NCBI RefSeq assembly: GCF_900105625.1
Contig: NZ_FNSD01000001.1
Span: forward strand, 3,658,001 to 3,722,000
Direction of reading: 5' to 3'
Source of the DNA: Terriglobus roseus
GTDB taxonomy: Bacteria; Acidobacteriota; Terriglobia; Terriglobales; Acidobacteriaceae
DNA: 64,000 nucleotides
This document shows, piece after piece, positions 8,688-18,941 of the stretch (position 1 is the first letter of the stretch; every line of letters starts with the position of its first letter). The notes beneath the pieces are model-generated. The model ran no database searches and was not told where the DNA came from. It saw only the letters and a program-made list of their open reading frames with translations. Position numbers and translations under genes: made by a program.

Positions 8688-8768
8688 ATGCGACAAAATA
8701 CGCAATTCCGCTTGTGCGTCACACCGCAGCCTGCCGCAACGCAGTCATGGTTGTCCATGTGTGGAAGA

Positions 8769-9806
8769 ATGCTCCCTGTGAAACGCAAGCCGGTCCTCGC
8801 CGTTCTAATGCTCTCCGTGACGGCGTCGCTGCCTGCTGCCCCACACCAATCCCTCGCACAGGCTGCTCCCACTTTAGAGATGCAGTACATACCGGCGGAC
8901 GCGTTGCCAGCGTGGGCCTATCCAACTATCTCGCCAGCCCTGCGCAATGCCGGTGGGACTGCGTCCCAACCCGCGAAGGATGAGCCAAGGCACGTCCCCG
9001 GTAGCGCAGCGACTTACACCGGCAGGCAGATCCCCGACCTGTTCACGGTTCCGGACTGGTTCCCTCAGGAGCACGCACCCATGCCGGCGTCGGTCGCCGA
9101 TGGTCGCAAACCCGATGTTCCCTCGTGCGGCCACTGCCATCTGCCCAACGGCCTCGGCCGACCGGAGAATGCGAGTGTCGCAGGCCTGAGCGAGCGCTAC
9201 ATTCTGGAGCAGATGGAAGACTTTAAGGCCGGTGCTCGCAAGAGCTCCGATCCGCGCATGGCTTCGGTCGCATGGATGATTCGTCTGAGTAAGAACATCA
9301 CGCCGGAAGAGGCGAAGTCGGCAGCCGCATACTTTGCCGGCCTGAAGTTGACGAAATGGATCCGTGTGGTTGAAACCGACCGGGTGCCACTGACAGAGGT
9401 CGACAACCTGATGCTCGTCGTCACCGATCCGAAGAAGATGGAGCCGATTGGTAATCGGGTCATAGAGGTCTCTGAGGACTTCGAACAGACTGAATTGCGC
9501 AATCCCCACTCCGGCTTTATCGCATATGTCCCAAAGGGAAGTCTCATGCGCGGCAGACACCTGGTTAGGACGGCCAGCGCCGCCGCCCCGGCGTGCACCC
9601 AATGCCACGGAGCAAATCTGAAGGGAACTACCGTCGCGCCGCCCATCGCGGGACGTTCCCCCAGCCAGATGACGCGGCAGTTGATCGACTTCCAGCGCGG
9701 CAACCGGAACGGAGCGGGCGCGGCGATGATGAAGGCTTCCGTCGCGAAGCTCACGACAGCGGACATGGTCGCGATCACCGGCTACCTGGCATCGCTGCAA
9801 CCGTAG
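8769..9806 (+). CDS. Exported di-haem cytochrome c family protein
   Basis: A 345-residue periplasmic electron-transfer protein. A signal peptide (MLPVKRKPVLAVLMLSVTAS, cleavage near LAQA) leads into two class I cytochrome c domains. Each has one haem-attachment motif: CGHCH in the first half and CTQCH in the second, with conserved surroundings (LPNGLGRPEN and AAYFAGLK; GTTVAPPIAGR and ITGYLASLQP). Upstream in-frame starts exist at 8757 and 8649, but residues there do not look like a signal peptide. It is divergent from the efflux adaptor. No oxidase or dehydrogenase partner is adjacent. Confidence 0.82.
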   Translation: MLPVKRKPVLAVLMLSVTASLPAAPHQSLAQAAPTLEMQYIPADALPAWAYPTISPALRNAGGTASQPAKDEPRHVPGSAATYTGRQIPDLFTVPDWFPQEHAPMPASVADGRKPDVPSCGHCHLPNGLGRPENASVAGLSERYILEQMEDFKAGARKSSDPRMASVAWMIRLSKNITPEEAKSAAAYFAGLKLTKWIRVVETDRVPLTEVDNLMLVVTDPKKMEPIGNRVIEVSEDFEQTELRNPHSGFIAYVPKGSLMRGRHLVRTASAAAPACTQCHGANLKGTTVAPPIAGRSPSQMTRQLIDFQRGNRNGAGAAMMKASVAKLTTADMVAITGYLASLQP

Positions 9807-9834
9807 CGGCTGGCGCCCGAAAGACAGACAGAAA

Positions 9835-9860
9835 AATGGCCGGATCCTAGCTATCCGGCC
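9835..9860 (-). terminator. Terminator for the HAF-repeat gene
   Basis: Perfect 8-bp stem GGCCGGAT (9838-9845) / ATCCGGCC (9853-9860), 7-base loop. On the minus strand it is followed by ATTTTT, so it terminates leftward transcripts from the gene at 9924. On the plus strand there is no T-run. Confidence 0.8.
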
Positions 9861-9923
9861 ACCAACGCCATTCCCGGGGTGGATTTGGCCAAGCAGGCTA
9901 AGTTGATTCCTTCGCCAGCGATG

Positions 9924-11204
9924 TTATGCAGTTGGCGAGGCCAGATAGGCGTGCGTGGCGCCAGTGCTGGGATCAATGGCGAGTCCGATGATCTCCCCCA
10001 GCGAGTTGATGGAGCACGCCGTCAGCAGATGCAACGGGGTTTTTCCAGAGACGAGACTGTTGAGGTCGACGAGCTTGCCGTTTTGTCGCACAAAGCCCCT
10101 TAGGATCGTGAAGTCCGCATTTGCGGAAATTCCGACGATGTCTCCCGCATCGTTGATGCCAATGGCATAGCTGTAGACATCGTTGTTGACAGCGTCGTTG
10201 ACCGTACCCAGGTCCTGCATCTTCGCCGCTGCCGTCCACAGGAACGCATGCGAGGTCTGATCGCCTGCGAGACCGGAGCCGCCGACCACCTGGCCGGAGG
10301 CGTTGATGCCGTGAGCCATGTTGTTGAGCGCCCCTCCCAGGTTGCCAAGGTCCGTGGCGACGCCGTCTTTCCAGAGCAGGGCGTGCGCGGGCGCGAGATG
10401 GAAGAGCCAGTTGTAGTTGAAGGGCGCACAGGTGCCCGAACCTCCGACGACCTGCCCGGCCTCGTTGATAGAGAATGCCAGGCCATTTGGATCACTCCCG
10501 GTCGGAAGTTCCTGAACATTCCCGGCCGACCAGACCACAGGCTTGAACTGATAGGTCTGCGGGGCCGGACACGCTGGATCGATCGACGTGTTTTCCGCAT
10601 ATCCGGCGATGACGTTGGCGCTGTTGATCTGGTTTGCAACGCCGTTCGCGCCGCCCAGCGTCTTCAGTGCCGTCATCTTACCCTGAGACCAGAGAAAGGG
10701 AACGCAGGGCGTTGGAGTTTTCGAGTATCCCATGGCCTGATAGCCGCAAAAGTCTTCTTTCGTGGTGAGGCTTCCGGACGTGCTCTCCGCCTCACCAACC
10801 GCAAATGCGCCATTGTTGACGCCGAAGGCGATACTGCTGCCGCCCATCCCAGGTGCCCCGATATCGAAGGCCTGCTGGCCATACGAGAGGACCGCGTGCA
10901 GCGCCGTGCCCACCGCACTCCCGCCGCTCACCCAACCATCGGTCGAGATGACAAAAGGTTGTCCCGGCTGGTTCGGTGTTCCCACTACACCGAGGTCCTG
11001 AATCGTATAGTGTGTCGTCGTGACACTTGGGGTTGTCGTTGTCGGGGTTGTGGTGTTGGTGCTCGATGCGGGCGCGACCTGTCCGCATCCTGTGAGCACC
11101 ACGGCAAGGCATGTGATCGCCCCTACGGGCAGTTGAACATACCACTGGCCTCGGATGTTCGTGCGAGATCCGCTTGTGCACTGTGACAGAACTTTGAATT
11201 TCAT
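9924..11204 (-). CDS. HAF-repeat extracellular lipoprotein
   Basis: A 426-residue exported protein. The start at 11204 has a strong AAAGGAG site. A hydrophobic segment ending LAVVLTGCG suggests a lipoprotein signal, preceded by an unusually long n-region of about 28 residues. A Thr/Pro linker leads into repeats of about 50-60 residues of the type DLGxxGG...AxGINxxGQVVGxS...HAFLW, the HAF pattern (for example NNMAHGINASGQVVGGSG and SYAIGINDAGDIVGIS). These usually build beta-propeller-like surface proteins of unknown function. It is transcribed away from the winged-helix regulator. Confidence 0.8.
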   Translation of the reverse strand: MKFKVLSQCTSGSRTNIRGQWYVQLPVGAITCLAVVLTGCGQVAPASSTNTTTPTTTTPSVTTTHYTIQDLGVVGTPNQPGQPFVISTDGWVSGGSAVGTALHAVLSYGQQAFDIGAPGMGGSSIAFGVNNGAFAVGEAESTSGSLTTKEDFCGYQAMGYSKTPTPCVPFLWSQGKMTALKTLGGANGVANQINSANVIAGYAENTSIDPACPAPQTYQFKPVVWSAGNVQELPTGSDPNGLAFSINEAGQVVGGSGTCAPFNYNWLFHLAPAHALLWKDGVATDLGNLGGALNNMAHGINASGQVVGGSGLAGDQTSHAFLWTAAAKMQDLGTVNDAVNNDVYSYAIGINDAGDIVGISANADFTILRGFVRQNGKLVDLNSLVSGKTPLHLLTACSINSLGEIIGLAIDPSTGATHAYLASPTA

Positions 11205-11585
11205 GGCTTCTCCTTTGTTTGCGTTGCGTTGATTGCTGTCATCCCTGTCGTCCACGAAGTCGCTTGCCATCGCGACCTTGTGGATCTGGATCAAAGCCTC
11301 ACCGCACGGCGCACGAAAGGTCTTTTTAAGAGCCGTGATTGTTTCTGATCATTTCTCGCATCCTCGCAAGCACTGGAAAAAGCGGTTTAATGTCCGAGTT
11401 TAGAAGTAGAGGAAACATTCATCAGCAAGGCATCGTGCTAACATCGCGGTCCTGACAGTCATAATCCGACAGTTTCCAGACCCCGCTAAGGTTGCATTCG
11501 TAAGGGCACCAGGGATTGGCCAGGTGTCAGCCCCTCAACCTTCCTATTCCCGGTACTTACTTTCGAAACGCGAAGGGGGTTCCAA
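11205..11585. promoter_or_regulatory. 381-base divergent intergenic region
   Basis: Separates the HAF-repeat gene (minus) from the winged-helix/TPR gene (plus). It is visibly richer in A and T than its neighbours around 11320-11420 and must carry promoters for both genes. The final GAAGGGGG (11572-11579) is a good ribosome-binding site for the CTG codon at 11586. I see no convincing palindromic operator or small gene. Confidence 0.4.
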
Positions 11586-13886
11586 CTGACCCCGAGTGAA
11601 GATCAGAAAACTCGAGATCGTTACGAGTTCGGCCCTTTCTCCCTCGATCCGGAAAAGGAAGTCCTGCTGCGCGACAACGAAGCCGTTCCACTTACTCCCA
11701 AGGCGTTGCAGGTACTTCTTGTGCTGGTACGCCGCAACAAGGAACTGGTCACAAAAGAAGAACTGCTGCAGGCCGTATGGCCGGACACGTTCGTCGAAGA
11801 GAACAATCTAAGCCGGAACGTTTTTCTGCTGCGCAAGGCAATGGGTGGAAGTGCGCAGGACCACCAATACATCATCACCGTACCGGGCCGCGGCTATCGC
11901 TTCGCGGAAGATGTGCGGTTTGCGCGTACGGAGGAGGCAGACCTCGTCGCCCCGGGCGATCTTACAGAGAAAGGCCAATCCAGAAGATCCTGGCCGTGGG
12001 GATGGATCACGGCCGGATTGTTTCTGCTTTCTGTTGTCGCTGTTTTCAGCTTCCGGCAGCTATCACGTCGCTCCTTTGTCCTCACGGAAAAGGACACCGT
12101 AGTGTTGGCTGATTTTGGGAATTCAACGGGGGATGCGGTCTTCGATGGCACCCTGCGCCAGGGGCTGGCGATTCAACTGGAGCAATCGCCCTACCTGAGG
12201 ATCATGGACGACGCGCAGGTACAGCGGGAGCAGCGCCTGATGAATCTACCGCCGGATTCCCGTATCAGCAACCAGGTGGCCCGTGATGTTTGCGTCCGTG
12301 CAGGTGCTGCTGCCACCATTGAAGGCGCGATTTCCAGCCTCGGTAAGAGTTATGTACTGAACCTTCGCGCGATCACCTGCCGCGACGGTTCGACGCTTGC
12401 CCGCGAGCAGATCCAGGCTGCGGATAAAGACCATGTGCTGAATGCATTGAGTAGCGCAACCAGCTCACTGCGCCGCAAGCTGGGTGAATCGCGGAAGTCG
12501 CTCGAGCAATTGAACCAGCCGTTGGAGCAGGCAACCACGGCTTCTCTGAATGCTCTCCAGAACTACTCCGCCGGCCTGGCTGTCATGAACCGCGGTCATT
12601 TCCTCTCCGCTGTACCCATGCTTGATCGCGCCCTCGCAATCGACCCGAATTTTGCGATGGCATCCTACTACCTGGCGATCGCTTATGAGCAAGCCGGCGA
12701 TTTGGAGCGATGCGTCTTGTATGCGAACCAGGCCTTTCGCAGGGTTGATCACGTGTCCGAGCCGGAGAGGATCGAGATCACGGCGTACTACTACCGATCC
12801 ACCGGGGAACTGGAGAAGGAGATCGACGCATACCAACAGGCGATCCGCACGTACCCGGGCAGGTGGGGTTTCCACCTGCAGCTAAGCCTTACTTACATCG
12901 ACCTTGGCCAGTTTGAAGAAGGTCTGCGAGAGGCCGAGGAGTCGATCCGACTGCAACCCGATGTGGAGCCTCCTTACCGCCGTCTGCTGGATGCCTATCT
13001 ATGCCTGGATCGTTTTTCTCAAGCGCATAAGGTAGCGGACGAAGTTCGGAAGCGCGGGCTTGATGGCCCACGCATCCACCAGCGCTACCTGGAGCTTGCC
13101 TTCGCGGAGAAGGATGATCAGGGCATCGCCCGGGAGATTCGGTGGTTTTCCGGCAAGCGGGAGGAGTACCTAAGCCTCGGACTGCAGGCGGCCAATCTGA
13201 ACGTCCAGGGTCGGCGAAGCGAGTCGCATAAGCAGTATCTGCATGCCGCGGAAGCAGCCCTTCACCAGGGATTTCGCTATGTGTCGGACGAGTTTCTGGA
13301 AGCGGACGCGCGGGCAGATGCGTTGTCTGGCCGATGCGAGACGGCTCATTCGCTCGGACGCCCCGGGGTTGCACTGGCGATGTGTGGTGAGACAGCACGC
13401 GCGGAGAAGCTCGTCGCGGAGACCTCAAAGACGTCGCCAAACGCGACCCTATGGAACGCGGTCAGTCGGCCTGAGGTTGAAGCCCTGAACGCGATCTTCC
13501 GCAATCAACCCGACAGAGGCGTCGAACTTATGGCATCTGCGACGCCCTATGAACGCGCCTACCCGGACGCGGTCTACGTGCGAGGGCTGGCGTATCTGAG
13601 GATGCAGCGGGGGAGGGAAGCAGCCGCCGAATTTCAGAAGATCGCTGATCATAAGGGGGCCAGTTGGGGCGCCACCTGGATCCATCCGAATTGGGGACAG
13701 TACTATGCCTTGTCCTACCTGGGAATGGCACGCGGTTACGCGATGACGGGCAACACCGTGAGAGCGAAGGAGGCCTTCCACAACCTCCTGGCGTTATGGA
13801 AAAACGCCGATCCTGAGTTACCGGTACTGAAGCAGGCTTTGGCGGAATCGAATAAGCTCAATGGCTTGCCCGCTCTGGATCATTGA
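11586..13886 (+). CDS. CadC-like winged-helix regulator with TM segment and TPR region
   Basis: A 766-residue transmembrane regulator. Residues about 13-105 are an OmpR/PhoB-type winged helix (RYEFGPFSLDPEKEVLLRDN, then VPLTPKALQVLLVLVRR, TFVEENNLSRNVFLLRKA and VPGRGYRF). One transmembrane segment is at about 137-156. The C-terminal part, about 300-740, has tetratricopeptide-like helical pairs (AMASYYLAIAYEQAGDLERC). The only in-frame start that keeps the whole winged helix is CTG at 11586, seven bases after GAAGGGGG; TTG at 11706 would remove the first beta sheet. No ATG, GTG or other TTG occurs between the upstream stop at 11487 and 11706. Ligand and target genes are unknown. Confidence 0.82.
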   Translation: MTPSEDQKTRDRYEFGPFSLDPEKEVLLRDNEAVPLTPKALQVLLVLVRRNKELVTKEELLQAVWPDTFVEENNLSRNVFLLRKAMGGSAQDHQYIITVPGRGYRFAEDVRFARTEEADLVAPGDLTEKGQSRRSWPWGWITAGLFLLSVVAVFSFRQLSRRSFVLTEKDTVVLADFGNSTGDAVFDGTLRQGLAIQLEQSPYLRIMDDAQVQREQRLMNLPPDSRISNQVARDVCVRAGAAATIEGAISSLGKSYVLNLRAITCRDGSTLAREQIQAADKDHVLNALSSATSSLRRKLGESRKSLEQLNQPLEQATTASLNALQNYSAGLAVMNRGHFLSAVPMLDRALAIDPNFAMASYYLAIAYEQAGDLERCVLYANQAFRRVDHVSEPERIEITAYYYRSTGELEKEIDAYQQAIRTYPGRWGFHLQLSLTYIDLGQFEEGLREAEESIRLQPDVEPPYRRLLDAYLCLDRFSQAHKVADEVRKRGLDGPRIHQRYLELAFAEKDDQGIAREIRWFSGKREEYLSLGLQAANLNVQGRRSESHKQYLHAAEAALHQGFRYVSDEFLEADARADALSGRCETAHSLGRPGVALAMCGETARAEKLVAETSKTSPNATLWNAVSRPEVEALNAIFRNQPDRGVELMASATPYERAYPDAVYVRGLAYLRMQRGREAAAEFQKIADHKGASWGATWIHPNWGQYYALSYLGMARGYAMTGNTVRAKEAFHNLLALWKNADPELPVLKQALAESNKLNGLPALDH

Positions 13887-13916
13887 TGATCTGCAAAGCG
13901 GGCGCCATCAGAGCGC

Positions 13917-15425
13917 TTAGTAAGCGCCGGTCTGTTCGATAGGCAGGCGCACCTGGATGCAGGTTTCGCCGGGTTTGCTGAGAACGCTCAACTGCCCCTT
14001 GTGTTTCGTCACCAGCCGGTTCGCAGTATCCAGACCGAGACCCAGTGCCTGTCCCACGGCTTTCGTCGTGAAGAACGGCTCGAAGATCCGTGAACGGATC
14101 TCCTCCGGGATTCCGGGGCCGTTGTCACAGACCTCCACCAGTACTGTCGCACCGGAAAGGCAGGTGCGCAGCGTCAACACGGACTTCTGCTTGTCCGCGC
14201 ACAGTGCCATGGCATCCAGTGCGTTTTCCAGCAGGGCAGTCCATACCTGGTTCAGCTCGCCGCCGTAGCCTGAGATCAGCGGCAGATCGGCCGCGTATTC
14301 ACGGCGAACTTCGACTGAGCCCAGCCGCGAATTCAGCATGGTCATGGTGTTATCGAGCGCCTGCCCCAGGTCAATCTCCTGGATCGGCGCCTGGTCCATG
14401 TACGAGTAATCCTTGATGGCCGTGATGAGTTCGAAGATGCGGCGTGTGCTGTCGATTACTGCATCGGTCATGCGTTCGGCCTGCAGCGCACTGGCGAAGG
14501 CACCCAGCGACACGGCCAACGCTTCACCCTGGATTACGGTTGCCAGGCGTTCCAACTGGGGCAGATCGATTTGGGTCTCGGCAAGCACCGGTGCAATCCG
14601 CCAGCCGTCTTCGACGCCTTTTTGCTTCAGCCACTGCATCAGCATGTCTTCGCGCGAGGAGATCTCGAGGGCATCAGCTCTCCAGGGGCGGCCGTTCGGC
14701 TGCAGCAGGTCGCGCACCGATTGGATCCACTCGCCATAGGCCTGCTTCGTTTCCGCAGTAAAACACAATGAGCCGAGCTTGAACTTCTGATCGCCGTAGT
14801 GGCGCAGCTCTGTCCAAAGATTGTTGGCCGCGCTGCGTGCAGCGCTGGCGGGGTTGTTCAATTCGTGGGAAAGATTGGCGGCCAGCTTGCCGAGCGCGTT
14901 CAGCTTTTCAGCCTGCTGCTCCATGCGCGTGACTTCGCGAGTACGATCCAGCAGCGTGGACACGATGATCTGGGTCAACGCGGGAACGGCGGCCAGCAGT
15001 GTCGGGAAAGTGCTCTCATCGAAGTCCAGTGTCCACAGCTCGCCGACGGCATAGCCGTCGCCGCCGAAGGTCTTCATCCTGCTGAAGGGCAGCTTACCGG
15101 TCACCAGGCCGCTGCGCCCGATAAAGAACGAGACCGGGCCGGTATTACGCCGCACATGAATCTCGCCGCGCAGCAGGATCGTCATGTGGTGCACGGGCGA
15201 ACCGCCATGGAAGACCAGCGTTCCGTCGTGCGCCATGCGCTCGGTGCCATTTCTGGCCAGCCACTCGATCTCTTCCTGGCTTAGCGGATCCAGTGTCTTG
15301 ATACGGCGCAGGGCAGCCACGATGTCAGATGGATCGGTGGGCCGCTCGGGGGCGAGCTGCGCATACAGGTAGTCATCGCCCAGAAGGGCGTCGTCGGCCG
15401 GGTTGGTGATCACTGCTGATCCCAT
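13917..15425 (-). CDS. Soluble histidine kinase with cyclic-nucleotide-binding-like domain
   Basis: A 502-residue protein with no transmembrane segment. Residues about 42-160 resemble a cNMP-binding/Crp-like beta barrel (HDGTLVFHGGSPVHHMTILL, then GEIHVRR). HisKA follows with LAANLSHELNNPASAAR, His187 being the likely phosphorylation site. The ATPase domain shows the N box (NQVWTALLENALDAM), the G1 box (CDNGPGIPEEI), an F box (FEPFFTTKAVGQ) and the G2 box (LGLGLDTANRLV). No response regulator is adjacent, so it is an orphan kinase. The gene is convergent with the TPR regulator. Similar proteins often carry a cNMP sensor for redox or nucleotide signals; the ligand here is unknown. Confidence 0.85.
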   Translation of the reverse strand: MGSAVITNPADDALLGDDYLYAQLAPERPTDPSDIVAALRRIKTLDPLSQEEIEWLARNGTERMAHDGTLVFHGGSPVHHMTILLRGEIHVRRNTGPVSFFIGRSGLVTGKLPFSRMKTFGGDGYAVGELWTLDFDESTFPTLLAAVPALTQIIVSTLLDRTREVTRMEQQAEKLNALGKLAANLSHELNNPASAARSAANNLWTELRHYGDQKFKLGSLCFTAETKQAYGEWIQSVRDLLQPNGRPWRADALEISSREDMLMQWLKQKGVEDGWRIAPVLAETQIDLPQLERLATVIQGEALAVSLGAFASALQAERMTDAVIDSTRRIFELITAIKDYSYMDQAPIQEIDLGQALDNTMTMLNSRLGSVEVRREYAADLPLISGYGGELNQVWTALLENALDAMALCADKQKSVLTLRTCLSGATVLVEVCDNGPGIPEEIRSRIFEPFFTTKAVGQALGLGLDTANRLVTKHKGQLSVLSKPGETCIQVRLPIEQTGAY

Positions 15426-15541
15426 GGTCCACTCCTAGCGCAATGGTAGCGGATGCCCTGCCTTGGAACACCCCTCGGAAGAGTAAGCAGGAAGAATTGA
15501 AGGTTGGACGGTAATACGCATACATCGGACAGCAAGTTCCG

Positions 15542-16003
15542 TCATCGAGCTTTTGCGCGTATCTCCGTCTGGCGCATAGGCATGGCGTCTATTGTGGAGG
15601 CCAAAGTCTCCCACGGAATGGGTTTGTCCGACCGCATCTTTTCGCCGCCATCCTTACCCACCAGAATCACGGAGAACGCGTCCGGCTTCACATGAAAACG
15701 TTTCCGCAGCGCCTCCTGTTCCGCAGGTGTTGCGACGGAAGTAGCCGGATCCTCGCCACCCTCGACGTGAGCGATCGGCGACGCCGTGACCAGAATCACG
15801 TGGACCTGCCGATCGTGACTGGCATCCGCATGCTTCAGCAGGGCCGCGTACTGTTCCGTAGCGCGTACGTCTCCTGCACCGGCGAAGATCAGAACTGGCC
15901 GCGCAAGGTGGTGCAATGCCGTCAACAGGTCCTGGGGTGCCTGTTGTGCGGTTGCAGCAACAACAGTTGCACCCACCAGCAGGGCAGACGCGGATGTTTT
16001 CAT
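15542..16003 (-). CDS. Exported DUF4174 domain protein
   Basis: A 153-residue protein with a signal peptide (MKTSASALLVGATVVAATAQ). The mature part has the DUF4174 pattern: HHLARPVLIFAG, a charged helix EQYAALLKHAD, VHVILVTAS, and a C-terminal VILVGKDGGEKMRSDKPIPW. This is a thioredoxin-like fold without the CxxC pair, so no redox activity is implied. Function is unknown. It follows the oxidoreductase gene on the same strand after 19 bases and could share its transcript. Confidence 0.75.
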   Translation of the reverse strand: MKTSASALLVGATVVAATAQQAPQDLLTALHHLARPVLIFAGAGDVRATEQYAALLKHADASHDRQVHVILVTASPIAHVEGGEDPATSVATPAEQEALRKRFHVKPDAFSVILVGKDGGEKMRSDKPIPWETLASTIDAMPMRQTEIRAKAR

Positions 16004-16022
16004 GACCTCTTGGATGCAGGCG

Positions 16023-17042
16023 CTACGGAAACGTAATCACAATCTTGCCGAAGTGTTCCGCTGCCTTCAAAGAACGGAACGCATCCTTCGCGTCTGCAAA
16101 TGAGAAGGTCTCGTCAATGACGGCATGCTCGCCCGCGGCAGCCATCGCTTCTGCAACCTCGCGCAGCATCGCGATGGAGCCAACGTAGATGCCCTGAACG
16201 CGAACGCAGCGGCCCAGAATCTGCCGCAGATCAATCGTCGCCTCTACGCCGCTGATCAGGCCGATGATGCTGACCTGCGCGTGCATGGCGCATGAGCCCA
16301 GAGATTGGGCAAGCGTCGCTCCACCGCCGGTTTCCACCACATGGGTCACGCCGCGCTTACCTGTCAGTTCGCGGACGCGCTTGTCCCAGTCCGGCGTGGT
16401 CTTGTAGTTGATGGTCTCGTCCGCGCCCAACGCCTTGGCGCGTGTCAGCTTCTCATCCGAGCTGCTGGTGATGATGGTCTTCGCGCCGCGCATCTTCGCA
16501 ATCTGCAGCGCCACAACGCTGACGCCGCCTGTGCCCAGCAGAAGGACGGTATCGTCCGGCCCGATGGCATCGGTGCTTGCCAGCGCATGCCATGCCGTGA
16601 CGGCAGCGCAGGGAAGCGTCGCAGCGTCTTCATATGTCAGCGCTTCCGGGATGCGGACGAGCGCGTGCTCCGGCATCAGCATGTTTGTGGTCAGCGTGCC
16701 ATCGATACCGCCACCCAGGGCAGTGCCGGAGGCGTCGAACGTAAGTTCTCCATCGATCCAGTCGCGAAAGAAGCCTGCTACAACCCGGTCGCCCGGCTTG
16801 AAGGCCGTAACGTCGTTGCCAACCGCGACCACATCGCCTGCACCGTCCGAACCCAGGATGCGCGGCTCCTCCAGAGTCGCGCCATAGCGTCCCTCCGCAA
16901 TCATCAGATCGCGCTGGTTCAGTGACACTGCACGCATCCGCACCAGTACCTCTTGCGGGCCGGGGACGGGAACGTCGTAGGTATCAAATGTGAGGGCATC
17001 GATGCCAGTATCGCCGGAGAGTCGAAGCGCTTTCGCTTGCAT
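16023..17042 (-). CDS. Zinc-free MDR-family NAD(P)-dependent oxidoreductase
   Basis: A 339-residue medium-chain dehydrogenase/reductase. The N-terminal GroES-like domain has VPVPGPQEVLVRMRAVSLNQ and LGSDGAGDVVAVG; the catalytic zinc ligands of classical alcohol dehydrogenases (Cys in LCGTD, GHE) are replaced (LNQRD, GSDGAG), so a quinone-oxidoreductase-like activity is more likely than a zinc alcohol dehydrogenase. The Rossmann nucleotide-binding motif is GTGGVSVVALQIAK, followed by ITSSSDEKL, which suggests NADPH preference. It lies just downstream of the ilvC terminator hairpin on the same strand. The substrate is unknown. Confidence 0.85.
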   Translation of the reverse strand: MQAKALRLSGDTGIDALTFDTYDVPVPGPQEVLVRMRAVSLNQRDLMIAEGRYGATLEEPRILGSDGAGDVVAVGNDVTAFKPGDRVVAGFFRDWIDGELTFDASGTALGGGIDGTLTTNMLMPEHALVRIPEALTYEDAATLPCAAVTAWHALASTDAIGPDDTVLLLGTGGVSVVALQIAKMRGAKTIITSSSDEKLTRAKALGADETINYKTTPDWDKRVRELTGKRGVTHVVETGGGATLAQSLGSCAMHAQVSIIGLISGVEATIDLRQILGRCVRVQGIYVGSIAMLREVAEAMAAAGEHAVIDETFSFADAKDAFRSLKAAEHFGKIVITFP

Positions 17043-17080
17043 GCACTATTCGATGCGCCCGCGAGCCTGGACGTAGCAAC

Positions 17081-17114
17081 AACATAGGGCCTCGCCGAAG
17101 CGAGGCCCTATGTT
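17081..17114 (-). terminator. Long perfect hairpin after ilvC
   Basis: A perfect 15-bp stem, AACATAGGGCCTCGC (17081-17095) against its complement (17100-17114), with a four-base loop that reads TTCG on the minus strand, a very stable tetraloop. It is 18 bases past the ilvC stop. A T-run is lacking, so termination may be imperfect or the hairpin may act as a 3' stabiliser of the ilv transcript. Confidence 0.7.
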
Positions 17115-17131
17115 GCGAATCGGGAAGCCGA

Positions 17132-18193
<1,062 letters not shown>

Positions 18194-18240
18194 CTAAGCT
18201 GTCTTTGCCGCCGCGGTGCCGCGGGGCAGTGCGATTGAAG

Positions 18241-18867
18241 CTAAGCGTCGTGCTCCGCGAACGTGTTCGGCAGCGCATCCATCGGGTCCAGCGCATCAGG
18301 ATCGTGGTTGTCGCTGAAGACGGTCTGGTGCGCCTTGCTGCCGAGCGCCTTCATCACCTTGCCGCTGTGTGCGCCGCGACGCATTGCCATGCGACCGGTG
18401 CGGCTCACCTCCAAGATCTCGTACGCGCTCTCGCGCAGCACTTGGATGAGGCCTTCGATCTTGGAGGCGGAGCCTGTCATTTCAAGCATGACGGAGTCCG
18501 GCGCCAGGTCCACGACACGCGCGCGGAAGACCTGCGCCAGTTCGAAGATCTGCGAGCGCGACTGCAGGCCATGTGGCACGCTGGGTCCGGTTGCCACCTT
18601 GATCAGGCAAAGCTCCCGAACCACGGCTTCGCTGCGGCCGACTTCATCGACTTCGCGAATAATCTCCAGCTTGAAGAGCGATGCACGCACGCGAAACGCA
18701 GCGGTCTCCGGTGCATCGCAGACGATGGTCATGCGTGAACACTCTTCGCGCTCCGTCTCGCCGACGGTCAGTGAAACGATGTTGATGTTGAGCCGACGGA
18801 ACAACGACGCCACGCGCGTCAGCACGCCGGGCCGGTTGTCAACGAGTGCAATAAACGTGTGGAGCAT
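18241..18867 (-). CDS. ilvN: Acetolactate synthase small (regulatory) subunit
   Basis: A 208-residue regulatory subunit. An N-terminal ACT domain (MLHTFIALVDNRPGVLTRVA, then SLFRRLNINIVSLTVGET) binds valine for feedback control, and the second domain spans about 85-165 (ELCLIKVATG, DSVMLEMTGSASKIEGLI). The C-terminal tail of about 35 residues after SRTGRMAMRRG is charged and longer than in many homologues. I prefer ATG 18867 because the ACT strand begins there; ATG 18888 adds seven residues. Between this gene and ilvB sits an antisense transposase gene, so ilvB and ilvN are about 530 bases apart instead of adjacent. Confidence 0.93.
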   Translation of the reverse strand: MLHTFIALVDNRPGVLTRVASLFRRLNINIVSLTVGETEREECSRMTIVCDAPETAAFRVRASLFKLEIIREVDEVGRSEAVVRELCLIKVATGPSVPHGLQSRSQIFELAQVFRARVVDLAPDSVMLEMTGSASKIEGLIQVLRESAYEILEVSRTGRMAMRRGAHSGKVMKALGSKAHQTVFSDNHDPDALDPMDALPNTFAEHDA

Positions 18868-18903
18868 ACTTAGGCAGCCTTTCGCCATGCGGAACAGTTA
18901 TGT

Positions 18904-18920
18904 GCAGCGAACATCGCTGC
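18904..18920. repeat. Perfect hairpin upstream of the Y1 transposase
   Basis: GCAGCGA (18904-18910), loop ACA, TCGCTGC (18914-18920): a 7-bp perfect stem with a 3-base loop, 21 bases before the transposase start and 36 bases before ilvN on the other strand. IS200/IS605-type and REP-associated elements use short subterminal hairpins as recognition sites, so this is a candidate left end. No matching right-end hairpin is clear. Confidence 0.4.
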
Positions 18921-18941
18921 GCGATCTATACTCGCCGCACC

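Noticed and set aside
13913-13927. Palindrome GCGCTTA-G-TAAGCGC at the end of the cNMP-kinase gene as a terminator
   Set aside because: A single-base centre cannot form a hairpin loop without opening the stem, part of it is coding sequence, and there is no T-run.
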